Made by a program: the position numbers and the translations under genes. Shown here one piece after another: positions 26,201 through 33,000 of a DNA stretch of 64,000 nucleotides. The notes under the pieces were generated by a model. It ran no database searches, was not told the origin of the DNA, and was given only the letters and a program-made list of their open reading frames with translations. How positions within the stretch are numbered: position 1 is the stretch's first letter; the number at the start of each line of letters is the position of its first letter. Source of the stretch: Lepisosteus oculatus (lineage: Eukaryota; Chordata; Actinopteri; Semionotiformes; Lepisosteidae); the NCBI RefSeq assembly GCF_040954835.1, contig NC_090712.1, positions 2,861,284-2,925,283 of the forward strand. Direction: 5' to 3'.

Positions 26201-27716
26201 AAACTATCCGAGGGTGCATTTAAGACCGAAAACAGGAGGCATTTCTTTATGCAAACTGTTGTGGGTGCTTGGGACAGTCTGCCTTCTGTGCTTTTGTAGG
26301 AGATGCCCAAGCAGTCTCCAAGAAATAGATAGATAGATAATACTTTATTAATCCCATAGGGAAATTGATGAATATAGCTGTGAAAATAGCTGGGGGAGTT
26401 CCTTGAAAACACAACTAAATGAGCAAGGTGGGTTAAATGCATGCCTCTTCTTTGTAACTTTCCTCATGTTCTTAACTGCTCCCTAGGACAACACGTGTCT
26501 GATAGCTGTCCCTACCTCTCTTTCTGTCTTTCCAGACCAGACAGCCTTGCTACTGCAAAGCTCCTTTCATGTTCCTGGCCTGCGACGAAAGGCGCAACAT
26601 CATTTTGGGCACTTTTGAAAAGCCATGTACAGTAGCAGACTCTGTACCTGCTCCTTGAGGTGCTTCTGAAACAGGGGCAGTTTGATCAAATAATGGAGTC
26701 TCTCAACTGTAAGGTCCCTCATTTCCTCCAGGCTCAGGTCATAACTGCTAAGCATAAAAAAACATAAGTTAATAATTAAATTTGAAGCAGCTTATGTGAT
26801 CTGTGTGATGACAGTTTACAAAAAAATCTTGTAGTTCTTGGATTCTGGGTTTCATGCTGCACTGAGCTCCTTCTGTGTGGAGTCTGCATGCTTTCTCTGA
26901 GTGCTTCAGTTATTTCCTACCTTCCAAAGACATAATGGCTGAGTGACGCTTACAAATCACCCATGTACAGTATGTAACCCTTGCAATAGTCCAGACCAGG
27001 GTACTGTCCCACCTTGCATATTAACTTTGTTTGACGCTATCACCTTGTGGACTGTTTATGCTGAACCCCTTGTTTTTGCTGTTGTTTTAATATTTTTTGA
27101 GTGGGCAATGGATGCTGTTGCATTTTTTTAGTTAATTCAATTAAAGTCAGTTGTGTTGTTCCAAGTTTTTATATAGGAAATGGACGTGGGTTAAATGCAT
27201 CTGCACACAATATTTAGGTTGTGTAGGCTGTGGGTGATCAGTGGAAACTGCAACTCAAGAGTAAGGTTCTTTGTACTGCTAAAAAATAAACATCTGAATT
27301 TTACAGTTTAGAAATGTCTAATGGGTCTGATTTTCAGTATTTTAAATCACTTCACAGTCCTTGCGAGAGTTAATGAATCTGTTAAAAGCCTAGATTCTTA
27401 ATGGGACTCCGTACTTCTGCTGAGCTGCGTTGCCGTACTATGGAAAACAAAATCTATATTTTTCGATATATACTATACAATATATGCGCTCTCTATTTTC
27501 AGCAAAAAGAAACTTCTTAATAACGCACACTCTCTCCCCGTGTAACAGTCACAGACCTACACTCGTTTTCAAAGTAGACGATTTAAATTCCCACCTGCTA
27601 TTCTGGAACAGACTGCATTGCGATATTTCCTGTCGCAGGCTATCCTTCAGTCTCCAGCAGCTTCCATCCAAGTATTTTGAAAGGCTTTGGGCACTTTCGG
27701 GACATTTCCCCGCCAT
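1902..27716 (-). CDS. acoxl: ACOXL, acyl-CoA oxidase-like protein (5' eleven exons; 3' end outside window)
   Basis: Eleven minus-strand exons join in frame: 27595-27716, 26648-26747, 25518-25601, 23343-23423, 22304-22402, 20356-20470, 19800-19886, 18892-18964, 17384-17516, 15154-15188 and 1902-2018 (1,046 nt, about 349 residues). All junctions are GT/AG and phases match. The product resembles the FAD-dependent acyl-CoA oxidase / acyl-CoA dehydrogenase fold: [11 protein letters not shown] (about residues 137-147) is the family's FAD/substrate loop, followed by [28 protein letters not shown] and RRQFGPK. The '[12 protein letters not shown]' wording and 'EGLHGVDNG' fit ACOXL better than ACOX1 or ACOX3. 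Family members oxidise fatty acyl-CoA in peroxisomes; the specific substrate of ACOXL is poorly known. The C-terminal domain, including the expected catalytic glutamate and any peroxisomal signal, lies left of position 1. The start at 27716 has A at -3 and G at +4; an in-frame upstream ATG at 27872 is less likely. Confidence 0.93.
2930..3310 (+). repeat. CR1-like LINE 3' remnant
   Basis: Phrases such as 'cttgaacagcgaagactaca', 'cggggttcccggaacaagct' and 'gggatgagcaaccagattta' read as decayed C-terminal reverse-transcriptase tail (pattern L-E-Q-R-R, then W/R-N-K-L-P). Many indels; no open frame. Assignment to CR1 rather than L2 is tentative. Confidence 0.5.
8270..8815 (+). repeat. 5S-rRNA-headed SINE, copy B
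   Basis: Starts near 'ctcacagctggcagccc', followed by 'gttaagcaagtgtgagcctg' and GGCCAGTACCTGGATGGGAG, which match the 3' half of 5S rRNA including its internal promoter. The body contains 'ggggccagtagggggcgctc', and the tail 'aagcgctttgaatggagtg' with 'ctatataagtgtaagcaatt' ends in (ATT)n. The tail resembles that of V-SINE-type fish elements and is presumably mobilised by a partner LINE. Confidence 0.88.
9150..9394 (+). mobile_element. Snapback element, copy 1
   Basis: About 245 bp flanked by a 10-bp direct repeat 'taccaagtga' (9,140-9,149 and 9,395-9,404). It begins with an unpaired head 'ttcaggtaaggggctgtg' and 'cagcatgcgtag'. A near-perfect hairpin follows, each arm about 100 nt, running from 'gcaaaggaacaagtaatagg' to 'ttcaggtg' and back to 'cctattacttgttccc'. 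Arms share copy-specific variants ('ccctgctg' with 'cagcaggg'; 'cgcaacg' with 'cgttgcg'). No open frame. Confidence 0.88.
13380..13535 (+). repeat. Short simple repeats in ACOXL intron 10
   Basis: A (CAGCCCC)n run at about 13,390-13,415 (roughly three units) and an imperfect (GT)n run at 13,511-13,535. Confidence 0.85.
15154..15188 (-). CDS. acoxl: ACOXL exon 10 (35-nt micro-exon)
   Basis: Thirty-five nt between a TTCCAG acceptor and a GTACAG donor, encoding [11 protein letters not shown] and entering in phase 0. It supplies exactly the link expected between the AAMK of exon 9 and the RRQFGPK of exon 11 and restores the phase. It is far too short to be seen as an open reading frame on its own. 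Confidence 0.88.
15640..15790 (+). repeat. LINE 3' remnant (CR1/L2-like)
   Basis: 'gtgtggaataaactacccag' followed by 'gaagccgataccctgctttc' and 'aagaaacaactggagagctt' reads as the common W-N-K-L-P...E-A-D-T-L-x-S-F-K-x-x-L-E tail of non-LTR reverse transcriptases, here followed by an AT-rich end. Confidence 0.55.
16789..17250 (+). repeat. 5S-headed SINE family, copy C, head lost, with long (ATT)n tail
   Basis: Begins at 'aggtgttagtggggccagc' without the 5S-like head. It contains 'tcagatgagacgtaaaacc', 'gcactatggctgccgtcgca' and 'ctatataagtgtaagcaatt', then about 16 ATT units (17,201-17,250). The ATT tail creates an artificial poly-isoleucine reading frame on the opposite strand. It lies 134 bp downstream (in minus-strand sense) of ACOXL exon 9. 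Confidence 0.9.
17384..17516 (-). CDS. acoxl: ACOXL exon 9
   Basis: One hundred and thirty-three nt; encodes [20 protein letters not shown], then [20 protein letters not shown] and AAMK, ending in phase 0 at GTGAGA. It lies between two SINEs in the same orientation (16,789-17,250 and 17,700-18,215). Because 133 is not a multiple of three, its loss would shift the frame. Confidence 0.94.
17700..18215 (+). repeat. 5S-rRNA-headed SINE, copy D
   Basis: Full head 'ttcacagctggcagccc' and GGCCAGTACCTGGATGGGAG, then 'aggtgttagtggggccagta' at 17,799, and tail 'atgctttgagtggagtgtcc' near 18,172. Same orientation as copy C, offset by about 1,010 bp, with ACOXL exon 9 between them. Confidence 0.9.
18892..18964 (-). 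CDS. acoxl: ACOXL exon 8
   Basis: Seventy-three nt; encodes [20 protein letters not shown] then LLS, starting in phase 1 and ending in phase 2 at a GTGAGT donor. The acceptor is a less usual CCCGAG, but phase and the GLHGVDNG protein match fix it. Confidence 0.92.
19800..19886 (-). CDS. acoxl: ACOXL exon 7
   Basis: Eighty-seven nt; encodes [20 protein letters not shown] then AIDMQHKE, entering and leaving in phase 1 (TCAG acceptor, GTAAGT donor). The HCFIVPIRD segment is characteristic of acyl-CoA oxidases. Confidence 0.93.
20356..20470 (-). CDS. acoxl: ACOXL exon 6
   Basis: One hundred and fifteen nt after a CTCCAG acceptor; encodes [20 protein letters not shown] and on to [15 protein letters not shown], ending in phase 1 at GTAAAT. 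Matches the family strand containing the 'TPC-x-A-x-K' segment. Confidence 0.93.
20828..21008 (+). mobile_element. Snapback element, copy 2
   Basis: About 181 bp between 12-14 bp direct repeats 'cagtttattatcat' (20,814-20,827 and 21,009-21,022). Head 'agttcaggtggggagctg' and 'cagcatgcgtaggctgc', then two arms meeting almost without a loop ('tttcggcttcacggctgaaa'). The arms share the private variant 'gggag' in the left arm and 'ctccc' in the right. The right end stops at 'ttcctttgca'. Confidence 0.88.
21378..21661 (-). repeat. LINE 3' tail, 'ctttattgatccc' family (Rex1-like)
   Basis: Starts with 'agatagatagatactttatt' and 'gatcccgtgagggaaattgc', the widespread fish non-LTR element terminus read in reverse, followed by decayed 3' sequence. 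Shorter relatives occur at 24,223-24,272 and 26,326-26,372. Family name given from memory only. Confidence 0.65.
21735..22038 (+). repeat. GGCCA-based minisatellite
   Basis: Runs of the pentamer GGCCA (CAGGC register) of variable length, each run separated by 'ggaatgcacgcag' or 'ggaatgaacgcag'. About nine higher-order units are visible. All three forward frames are open through much of it (R-P-G-Q-A repeats), which is a consequence of composition and not evidence of a gene. Lies in ACOXL intron 5, between exons 5 and 6. Confidence 0.95.
22304..22402 (-). CDS. acoxl: ACOXL exon 5 (FAD-loop exon)
   Basis: Ninety-nine nt, phase 0 at both ends, donor GTGAGG. Contains [18 protein letters not shown], the most diagnostic motif of the gene. 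The acceptor is read at CTCCAG (start 22402); a second CAG six bases further in (CTGCAG) could be used instead, losing two or three residues. Confidence 0.92.
22717..22878 (+). repeat. Intronic direct duplication, unit 1
   Basis: About 160 bp from 'aaacaccatttggccttcc' to 'ttttgaaaagggtgccaac', repeated with few changes at 24,313-24,474. Not recognised as any transposon family; no open frame. Confidence 0.9.
23010..23075 (-). repeat. Short LINE/SINE tail
   Basis: 'aataataataagctttattt' followed by 'tatatagcgcctataaaggt' and 'ggcttctcaaag' is a common reversed 3' end of fish non-LTR elements. Confidence 0.6.
23343..23423 (-). CDS. acoxl: ACOXL exon 4
   Basis: Eighty-one nt after a TTGCAG acceptor; encodes [20 protein letters not shown] then KTKWYLP, phase 0 at both ends, donor GTAAGG. 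The [16 protein letters not shown] pattern matches the acyl-CoA oxidase segment preceding the FAD loop. Confidence 0.9.
24048..24212 (+). repeat. 33-bp minisatellite, five diverged units
   Basis: Five exact 33-nt registers starting at 24,048, 24,081, 24,114, 24,147 and 24,180. Each has the shape 'ctct...tagacacacccacagtggg...gtga'. Eleven codons per unit keeps frames open on both strands. A decayed sixth unit may precede it (24,014-24,047). Confidence 0.9.
24223..24272 (-). repeat. LINE tail fragment ('ttgattgatcccgtaggg')
   Basis: Contains 'gacttgattgatcccgtag' and 'ggaaattgatgaaatag'; a short reversed 3' terminus like those at 21,378 and 26,326. Confidence 0.65.
24313..24474 (+). repeat. 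Intronic direct duplication, unit 2
   Basis: Second copy of the 22,717-22,878 sequence (roughly ten differences by eye), directly oriented. The two copies flank ACOXL exon 4 and the 33-bp minisatellite. Confidence 0.9.
25518..25601 (-). CDS. acoxl: ACOXL exon 3
   Basis: Eighty-four nt after a CTGCAG acceptor; encodes [18 protein letters not shown] followed by [10 protein letters not shown]. Phase 0 at both ends, donor GTACAG. Confidence 0.87.
25794..25854. repeat. Small inverted repeat
   Basis: Fifteen-base arms 'cagttcagtttattg' (25,794-25,808) and 'caataaactgaactg' (25,840-25,854) around a 31-nt loop. Perhaps the terminal part of a LINE ('gatgacaataaact'), otherwise unassigned. Confidence 0.7.
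26130..26372 (+). repeat. CR1/L2-like remnant plus LINE tail
   Basis: 'aggcatttctttatgcaaac' with 'tgttgtgggtgcttgggaca' reads as the R-H-F-F-M-Q...G-A-W-D-S-L tail seen in CR1-type elements. It is followed at 26,326-26,372 by 'atagatagatagataatact' and 'ttattaatcccatagggaaa'. Confidence 0.6.
26648..26747 (-). CDS. acoxl: ACOXL exon 2
   Basis: One hundred nt after a TTAG acceptor; encodes [20 protein letters not shown] and then [13 protein letters not shown], ending in phase 0 at GTACAG. It is an amphipathic helical segment, as in the N-terminal helices of acyl-CoA oxidases. Confidence 0.87.
26865..26960 (+). repeat. tRNA-SINE body fragment
   Basis: 'ctgtgtggagtctgcatgct' then 'gtgcttcagttatttcctac' and 'cttccaaagacataatggct' matches the body of the tRNA-headed SINE seen better at 42,190-42,415. 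Head and tail absent. Confidence 0.55.
27595..27716 (-). CDS. acoxl: ACOXL exon 1 (coding part)
   Basis: Encodes [18 protein letters not shown] and on to SLFQNS, ending in phase 2 at an AG|GTGGGA donor. Joining to exon 2 recreates a serine codon. The N-terminus has no signal peptide or transmembrane stretch. The plus-strand frame is also open here but looks like a shadow. Confidence 0.85.
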
Positions 27717-28260
27717 AGTCTTGACAGAAATGCGTGACCGGAGGATCTTTTCCTCACCTGCTGCAATATTGTACCTAACCCGACTGGCTATGTCAGCACG
27801 ACTTCCGCGTCTCGGTGATGTCACTGCGTTACAGCAGGCAACGATGTTTAGGAAATGAGAATAATCATTCAACAGATTCGAGCTACAGATATTCTACAAC
27901 GGACTTTCTCTGTGGTGTAATTTAGGATTACGATTAAAATACCGCGATTACAAATAATAAAACTAACAATCATCCAGAAATAGCTGCAAGGCGGATGCAT
28001 GCAAAGCGTCCAATTGCTGTTATTTCCACGGAAGACGCCTCCTGCCGTGACCTGGGCAGAAATTTTGCAAGATGACAGCGTTTTGACACGCCGCGGAGCT
28101 GTTGAACGGGAGCGCAACCTTTGTCAAGTTCAGAGACTTGTTTGATAAACCCCCCCCTCCGCAGTTTCGACATGAACACGCTGTGGGCAGAGCTGTGCAA
28201 ATTGGCCGTGGAAACAGCGGCGTCGATTCTGGGGCCCTGCTAAAATGTCTGAATGAGAAC
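27717..28260 (-). promoter_or_regulatory. ACOXL promoter / 5' UTR region
   Basis: The segment directly upstream of ACOXL exon 1 is richer in C, G and CpG than its surroundings, for example 'cacgccgcggagctg', 'gaaacagcggcgtcgat' and 'cgacttccgcgtctcgg'. It also holds a run of eight C at 28,150-28,157. No TATA box stands out. A 23-codon plus-strand ORF (28,172-28,243, MNTLWAELCKLAVETAASIL...) lies in it and cannot be assigned. A divergent transcript is possible; in mammals, as I recall, ACOXL is head-to-head with BUB1, but I see no BUB1 exon here. Confidence 0.5.
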
Positions 28261-29315
28261 GAGCAAAGGTGAAGCGTTCAATTTAAGAACCTAAAGTTAT
28301 TTAAAAAATAAAAATTGATTTTTAATTGTGCAAAAGTACTAAAATATTGCATTTGTGCTACATACTATATAAGACTTGCACCAAGTTCACGATATGCATT
28401 TACAATACTGTAAAGACTGTTTCCTTACTACGTTTTTATTCACTACTCTACAAACTCTTACTGTACATCACCCGAGGGGCAATCAGGAATCACAATATTG
28501 GTATGGTCTGAGCCTCAGTTAACTCTGAACCAACATTTTCTAAATATAATAACCTTTGTTATCAATACAGTTTAGCTGACGAGAAAAGTTTGTCAGTGAT
28601 CTTGGTTCTAACCACTGAACAAAATCTGAACCTAATCACAACACCTCAAGGTTAACTACAATATGTATGAGCCTATCCCTGACACCCACCGGAAGTGTTG
28701 CAGTAGCTAATCTATCAAAATTACCAATCAAATATAACTGACGCATAGTCAGGGTTTCCTTGTCATTTTAATATTTTAAGAACGACAGCTATCTGGATAG
28801 GAATTACATCACAATAATGTAAGCAAATTATGCCAGTTTTGCCTCATATGCTCTAAAACAGTCCAGTCTATACAGTCTCTATTGTACATCTACTGTACAA
28901 ACAGAGGTGACCACCCTTATTATCCTTAATCTCCTTAAGCAAATGTTTTTACTCCAGAGTAACTTTTAAAGGTATGGCACAGTTCGTTGTGAGGCCTCAA
29001 CATAACTGGGATTGCTAGAGCACTTTATGGTGTACTGGGACAATCCTCAGAGAACCTGAGATAATGAACCTACAGTATGTTCCAAACCCTTACATACAGT
29101 ACAGTACAAATTAGTTTTTATATTAATTTTATTTAGCTTCAAATGAGGTACAAAAATGTTTGCCTACATAGCATACAACATACAATAGTAATTATTATAG
29201 TACCACTTTTTAAAAACAAATTCTATTTCACATGAAAAGTTGTCACATTATGTATATGGTATATGTATTCACAGATATTGAAAGTTTAAAAAATATCCAA
29301 AACACCCAAAGTAAC
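28261..29315. other. Intergenic, AT-rich, nothing recognised
   Basis: About 1 kb between the ACOXL 5' region and the SULT6B1 3' end. No coding similarity or known repeat seen. Scattered short 'tacagta' words are frequent, as elsewhere in the window. Confidence 0.6.
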
Positions 29316-30094
29316 AAAATCACTTCAATGCTACTACAGTACATATATTTATGAATGTGTTAGGGTGTATGGGTTATTTCACATGAATATTAGAAGTCCC
29401 AGTTTCTCTCGTGCTCTAGCCTTCAGTCCTCCAGATCTGTCCTCCATGTGTCTCTCCAGGCGGTGGCTGGGAGCTGCTGGCCCTGTCTGCACTACTTGCA
29501 GTAGACATCATACTGCAGCTGAGCCCCCAGCTTTGTCCCGGCAAGAAACTGCTCAAACTTGGCATCCATCTCCTGGCTCTGCGCGTCGCTGAACTGGTTT
29601 TTCCAGTCTCCCACCTCCCCTGCAGAGGAGATCACAGTAAGAAAGATATTCAGCAGCGTGTGGACCCTTCTGGATAGGAAACAGCTGATAGGATGGTAAA
29701 AGAAGAGAGGAGTGGTGCTTTAAAGGGGTAAGGTTCACACTAAAAGCACTTCTCTGAGACAAAACTTTCAAAATTGTATTTTGTACTGAGATGACACAGT
29801 TGAAAGAAATGATGCTTTTTGGGGTTCAAGCAGCCCTTTTTTACAGTACATATAGCTCTAACTCCAAACAGCGCCCAACTGTTAGTAAGTCATTCTGTGG
29901 AACAGTGCTAAACGTTTTCATATACTTTGTACTTTACCCATCCTCATCAGATTTGCCTGCAGACCACCCTGACAGCCCTGCAGATGCCATTACTACTGTT
30001 TGTCTTCCTGAAGGCCCTTGTTTGTTATATGGAGAATTAAAATCAAAATAGCTCTTGCTGGTTTCCAGCTTTGCTCAAGTTAACATCACAATCA
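29316..30094. repeat. SULT6B1 3' block, copy 1 of a near-identical duplication
   Basis: Matches 35,521-36,299 at a constant offset of 6,205 bp with about four mismatches found by eye, and covers 3' UTR/flank, exon 7 and part of intron 6. Confidence 0.95.
29492..29619 (-). CDS. sult6b1: SULT6B1 exon 7 and stop
   Basis: Encodes EVGDWKNQFSDAQSQEMDAK then FEQFLAGTKLGAQLQYDVYC and K, then TAG. CTGCAG acceptor. The exon and its flanks are almost identical to 35,697-35,824. Confidence 0.95.
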
Positions 30095-33000
30095 ACCTTG
30101 TGTGGTACCTTTGAACTGAATTAGCACAGGAATGACACTCAGAGCTCGTTATAATTTCTGTTCTCAAAACATGAATACATTGAATTTTAAGACCTTAAAT
30201 GCAGAAGCTAACACCAGACTGCTCTTCAGCTCCCTTCCTAGTGCCAGATTCTTATGTTAATCCAAAACCTGAGTAGTGTACTGACGATGACACAGATACA
30301 TTGCAAAACGTTTTTACCTTTCCTGAAAAAGACATTGCTCATTGGACCATGTGAGTTCTTGGAGTTTTCCTTCATGGCTTTGAATGTGCTCTCTTGAGTG
30401 ATAGTCTGGATCTGCTCCTCGCTCAGGCTGCAGTTGAAGAAACTCGCTATCTGCTGTACTGCTTCACTCAGGTTCTACATTGAAGACAAAGGCAGATAGT
30501 CACACATCTTTCAGTTACAATACTGAATTGGATTTGTTCATTTACAGGCAAAGTCATGTGGCATGTAGAATGTAGCTCTACCTGTGGATGACACTGTACT
30601 TGAATTTCCATCTAAATTTAAGAATTTGGGGATGATTTTTGATCCAGGCTTGACATTTGACCCACAAGTGCAAAATATTGTAAAAACACCATTCTTCCAT
30701 CTCAGAAATATTGCCCGACTACATCCTGTATTGTCCCTGACGGTAGCAGAAAAACTGGTCAACGTACTGTATGTGTCTTTTCTAGACTTGATTACTGCAA
30801 TGCCCTACTCGCTGGGGTATCTAAATCCACACTGACCAAACTCCAATATGATCATAATTCGGAAAGCCACAATCCTAACCAGGTCACGTGCAAGTGTTTG
30901 AATTACTTCTGTCCTGGAGTCCTTGCACTGGCTTCCTTTCAGGTTTCGTGTCGACTACAAAATCCTCGTGCTCACCTATAAGGCTGTACAGGGCTTGGCA
31001 CCTCAGCACCTGTCTGATTTACTATCCTCCTACCTCCCACCTCACAACCTTCAATTACCTGACTCTGGGCTCCTGTTTGTCCCAGAAGCTTGTGTAGTTT
31101 CTATAGGTGATGGGCCTTCTCTTGCTTCTCTACAAAGCTGTGGAATTCTGTCCCCAGGAATGTCTACCCTCAGTGCATCCAAATACAGACTCAATACCTT
31201 CTTCTTAAAGAAAGGCTTTTATTTAATTGTTTTATTGTCCCCGTTCCTTACATCTCTTACTACATTTCTACTTTACATTTCTTGTGTTTTATTTGTGCTA
31301 ATTTGTTCTCTCCTGTCTTTTTGTACTATTTTCTTTTGTTTTAACTGATTTTTATACATTTCCTGCACTTTGAGAGGCCACTTTCGAAGGCACTATATAA
31401 AATCAAGTTTATCACTATCATCAGAAAGGAATTGCAATAAAAAGACCACTATTACTGCAAACCATGAACTCACTGATCCAGTTTCCAAGTTTCTAAAGTA
31501 CCAGGTTCAAAGAAACTAATGGCTTTTAATCATATTTTGCCTTGTTCTGACTTCTTCTTTTCTTAGTTGTTGCAATGAGAAGAGGCCTTTGAGCCCATCT
31601 TATTCATCTAGTCTTTTAGCAGCTCAGAGAATTAACTAATTTTCTAACTATACTAGAATCATTTATATAAATGGAGAGGGGCTAGGGGCTAGAACTACAA
31701 TGGGTCTCTGTGGCACACCTACTGCTTACATCAGCCTGGTTAGAGGTTAGAGGTTATACACACAGCTAATCACTCCAGGGTTCAGCTCTGGAGTTGAGAA
31801 GCAGACTCACCTCCTTCAGGTACTCGTAAGTCACGACCATTACATTGGGATTGTCCATGTGCTCTTCCCAGGCAAGGGCATGGTCAAAATAAGAGCCCCA
31901 GGGAACTGCCGAAAGCAAAGGAAGATCTCTTACAACAGAGAAATGAAACGCGATGTAGAGTACATCAGACAGGCCATTTACAATAATTAGATTTTTACTG
32001 TCAATTAGTTCAAAATGCCCATGCAAGAAGGATTCAGTACTGGTATGCTCTGCTCATCATGTCCCAACTGTGGTCATTTACTAGTTTACTAATAGATTTG
32101 CTATTTTGCTAATGGATCAAATCGTGATTCCTTCTATTACCTTCTCCACTGATAAAGTCTGAGAAGAACTTGTCCCAGGACTCCGCAGTTGGCAGAACAG
32201 GGTTGCCGTTGGTGAAGTGGAAGAAGGAGACAGCCGTGTCTTTAGGGTTGCGGAACACCACCAGAATCTGGGGAAAGATATCGCATTAATGATGGTCCAA
32301 CACTGGTCCAAGGTCCCAAGAGGTGCAGGCCCATCGTGCAGATCAGGGGTCTCAGTCTATGGTTCTGGGGGACCCCTGTGTCTGCTGGTTTGTGTTCCAA
32401 CTGGGCCCTGAATCCCCAGTGCTGATTGGTGCCTGTATCTGATCTGCTTGCTGCATAATGCTACTGCATCTGGTGTTGGTGGACCAGTGAGCTTTCCTTT
32501 GGATCAGAATTTCCCAGCTACTGCCTCTGTGTGGTAACGGTGTAGTGGGCAGTAGGAGATGTCATCCTTCAAATGGGATATTATAGATCTCTGCGTAAAA
32601 ACCATTTGCTGACCTTTGTTTTCTTCTCAAAAAAGGATTTGGGAAAGTTCTGCGGGGGCACATGAGTTCCCACAACTCTTGGAGAAGGTGCTGCAGCCAA
32701 TGTCTGGAAAATAAAATGACAGCGGATTAATGTCTAGATTAGAGCACCAGACACCTCCAAAGTTAGCTTAAAAGAATAATTCTCTTCTTCGGAGAACTGT
32801 GGGGTGAATACCAAAGTATCACCAACCATATTAGCTCATAATGAAACTTCCTAGTACAATGCAAGGCTGATTATTCTTCTGATTTTAAGGTCAAAGGTAA
32901 TATAGAAGATCTAAAGTGACAAGGTCACACTGCTTGTTACCTTTAGCATTCAGCACAGCTGTAATTTACCCCCTCGTCACATTCCAGAGCAGAAGAGGCG

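Noticed and set aside
28261..29315. BUB1 exon head-to-head with ACOXL, as expected from mammalian gene order
   Set aside because: No kinase or TPR-domain coding sequence is visible; the neighbour here is a sulfotransferase gene.
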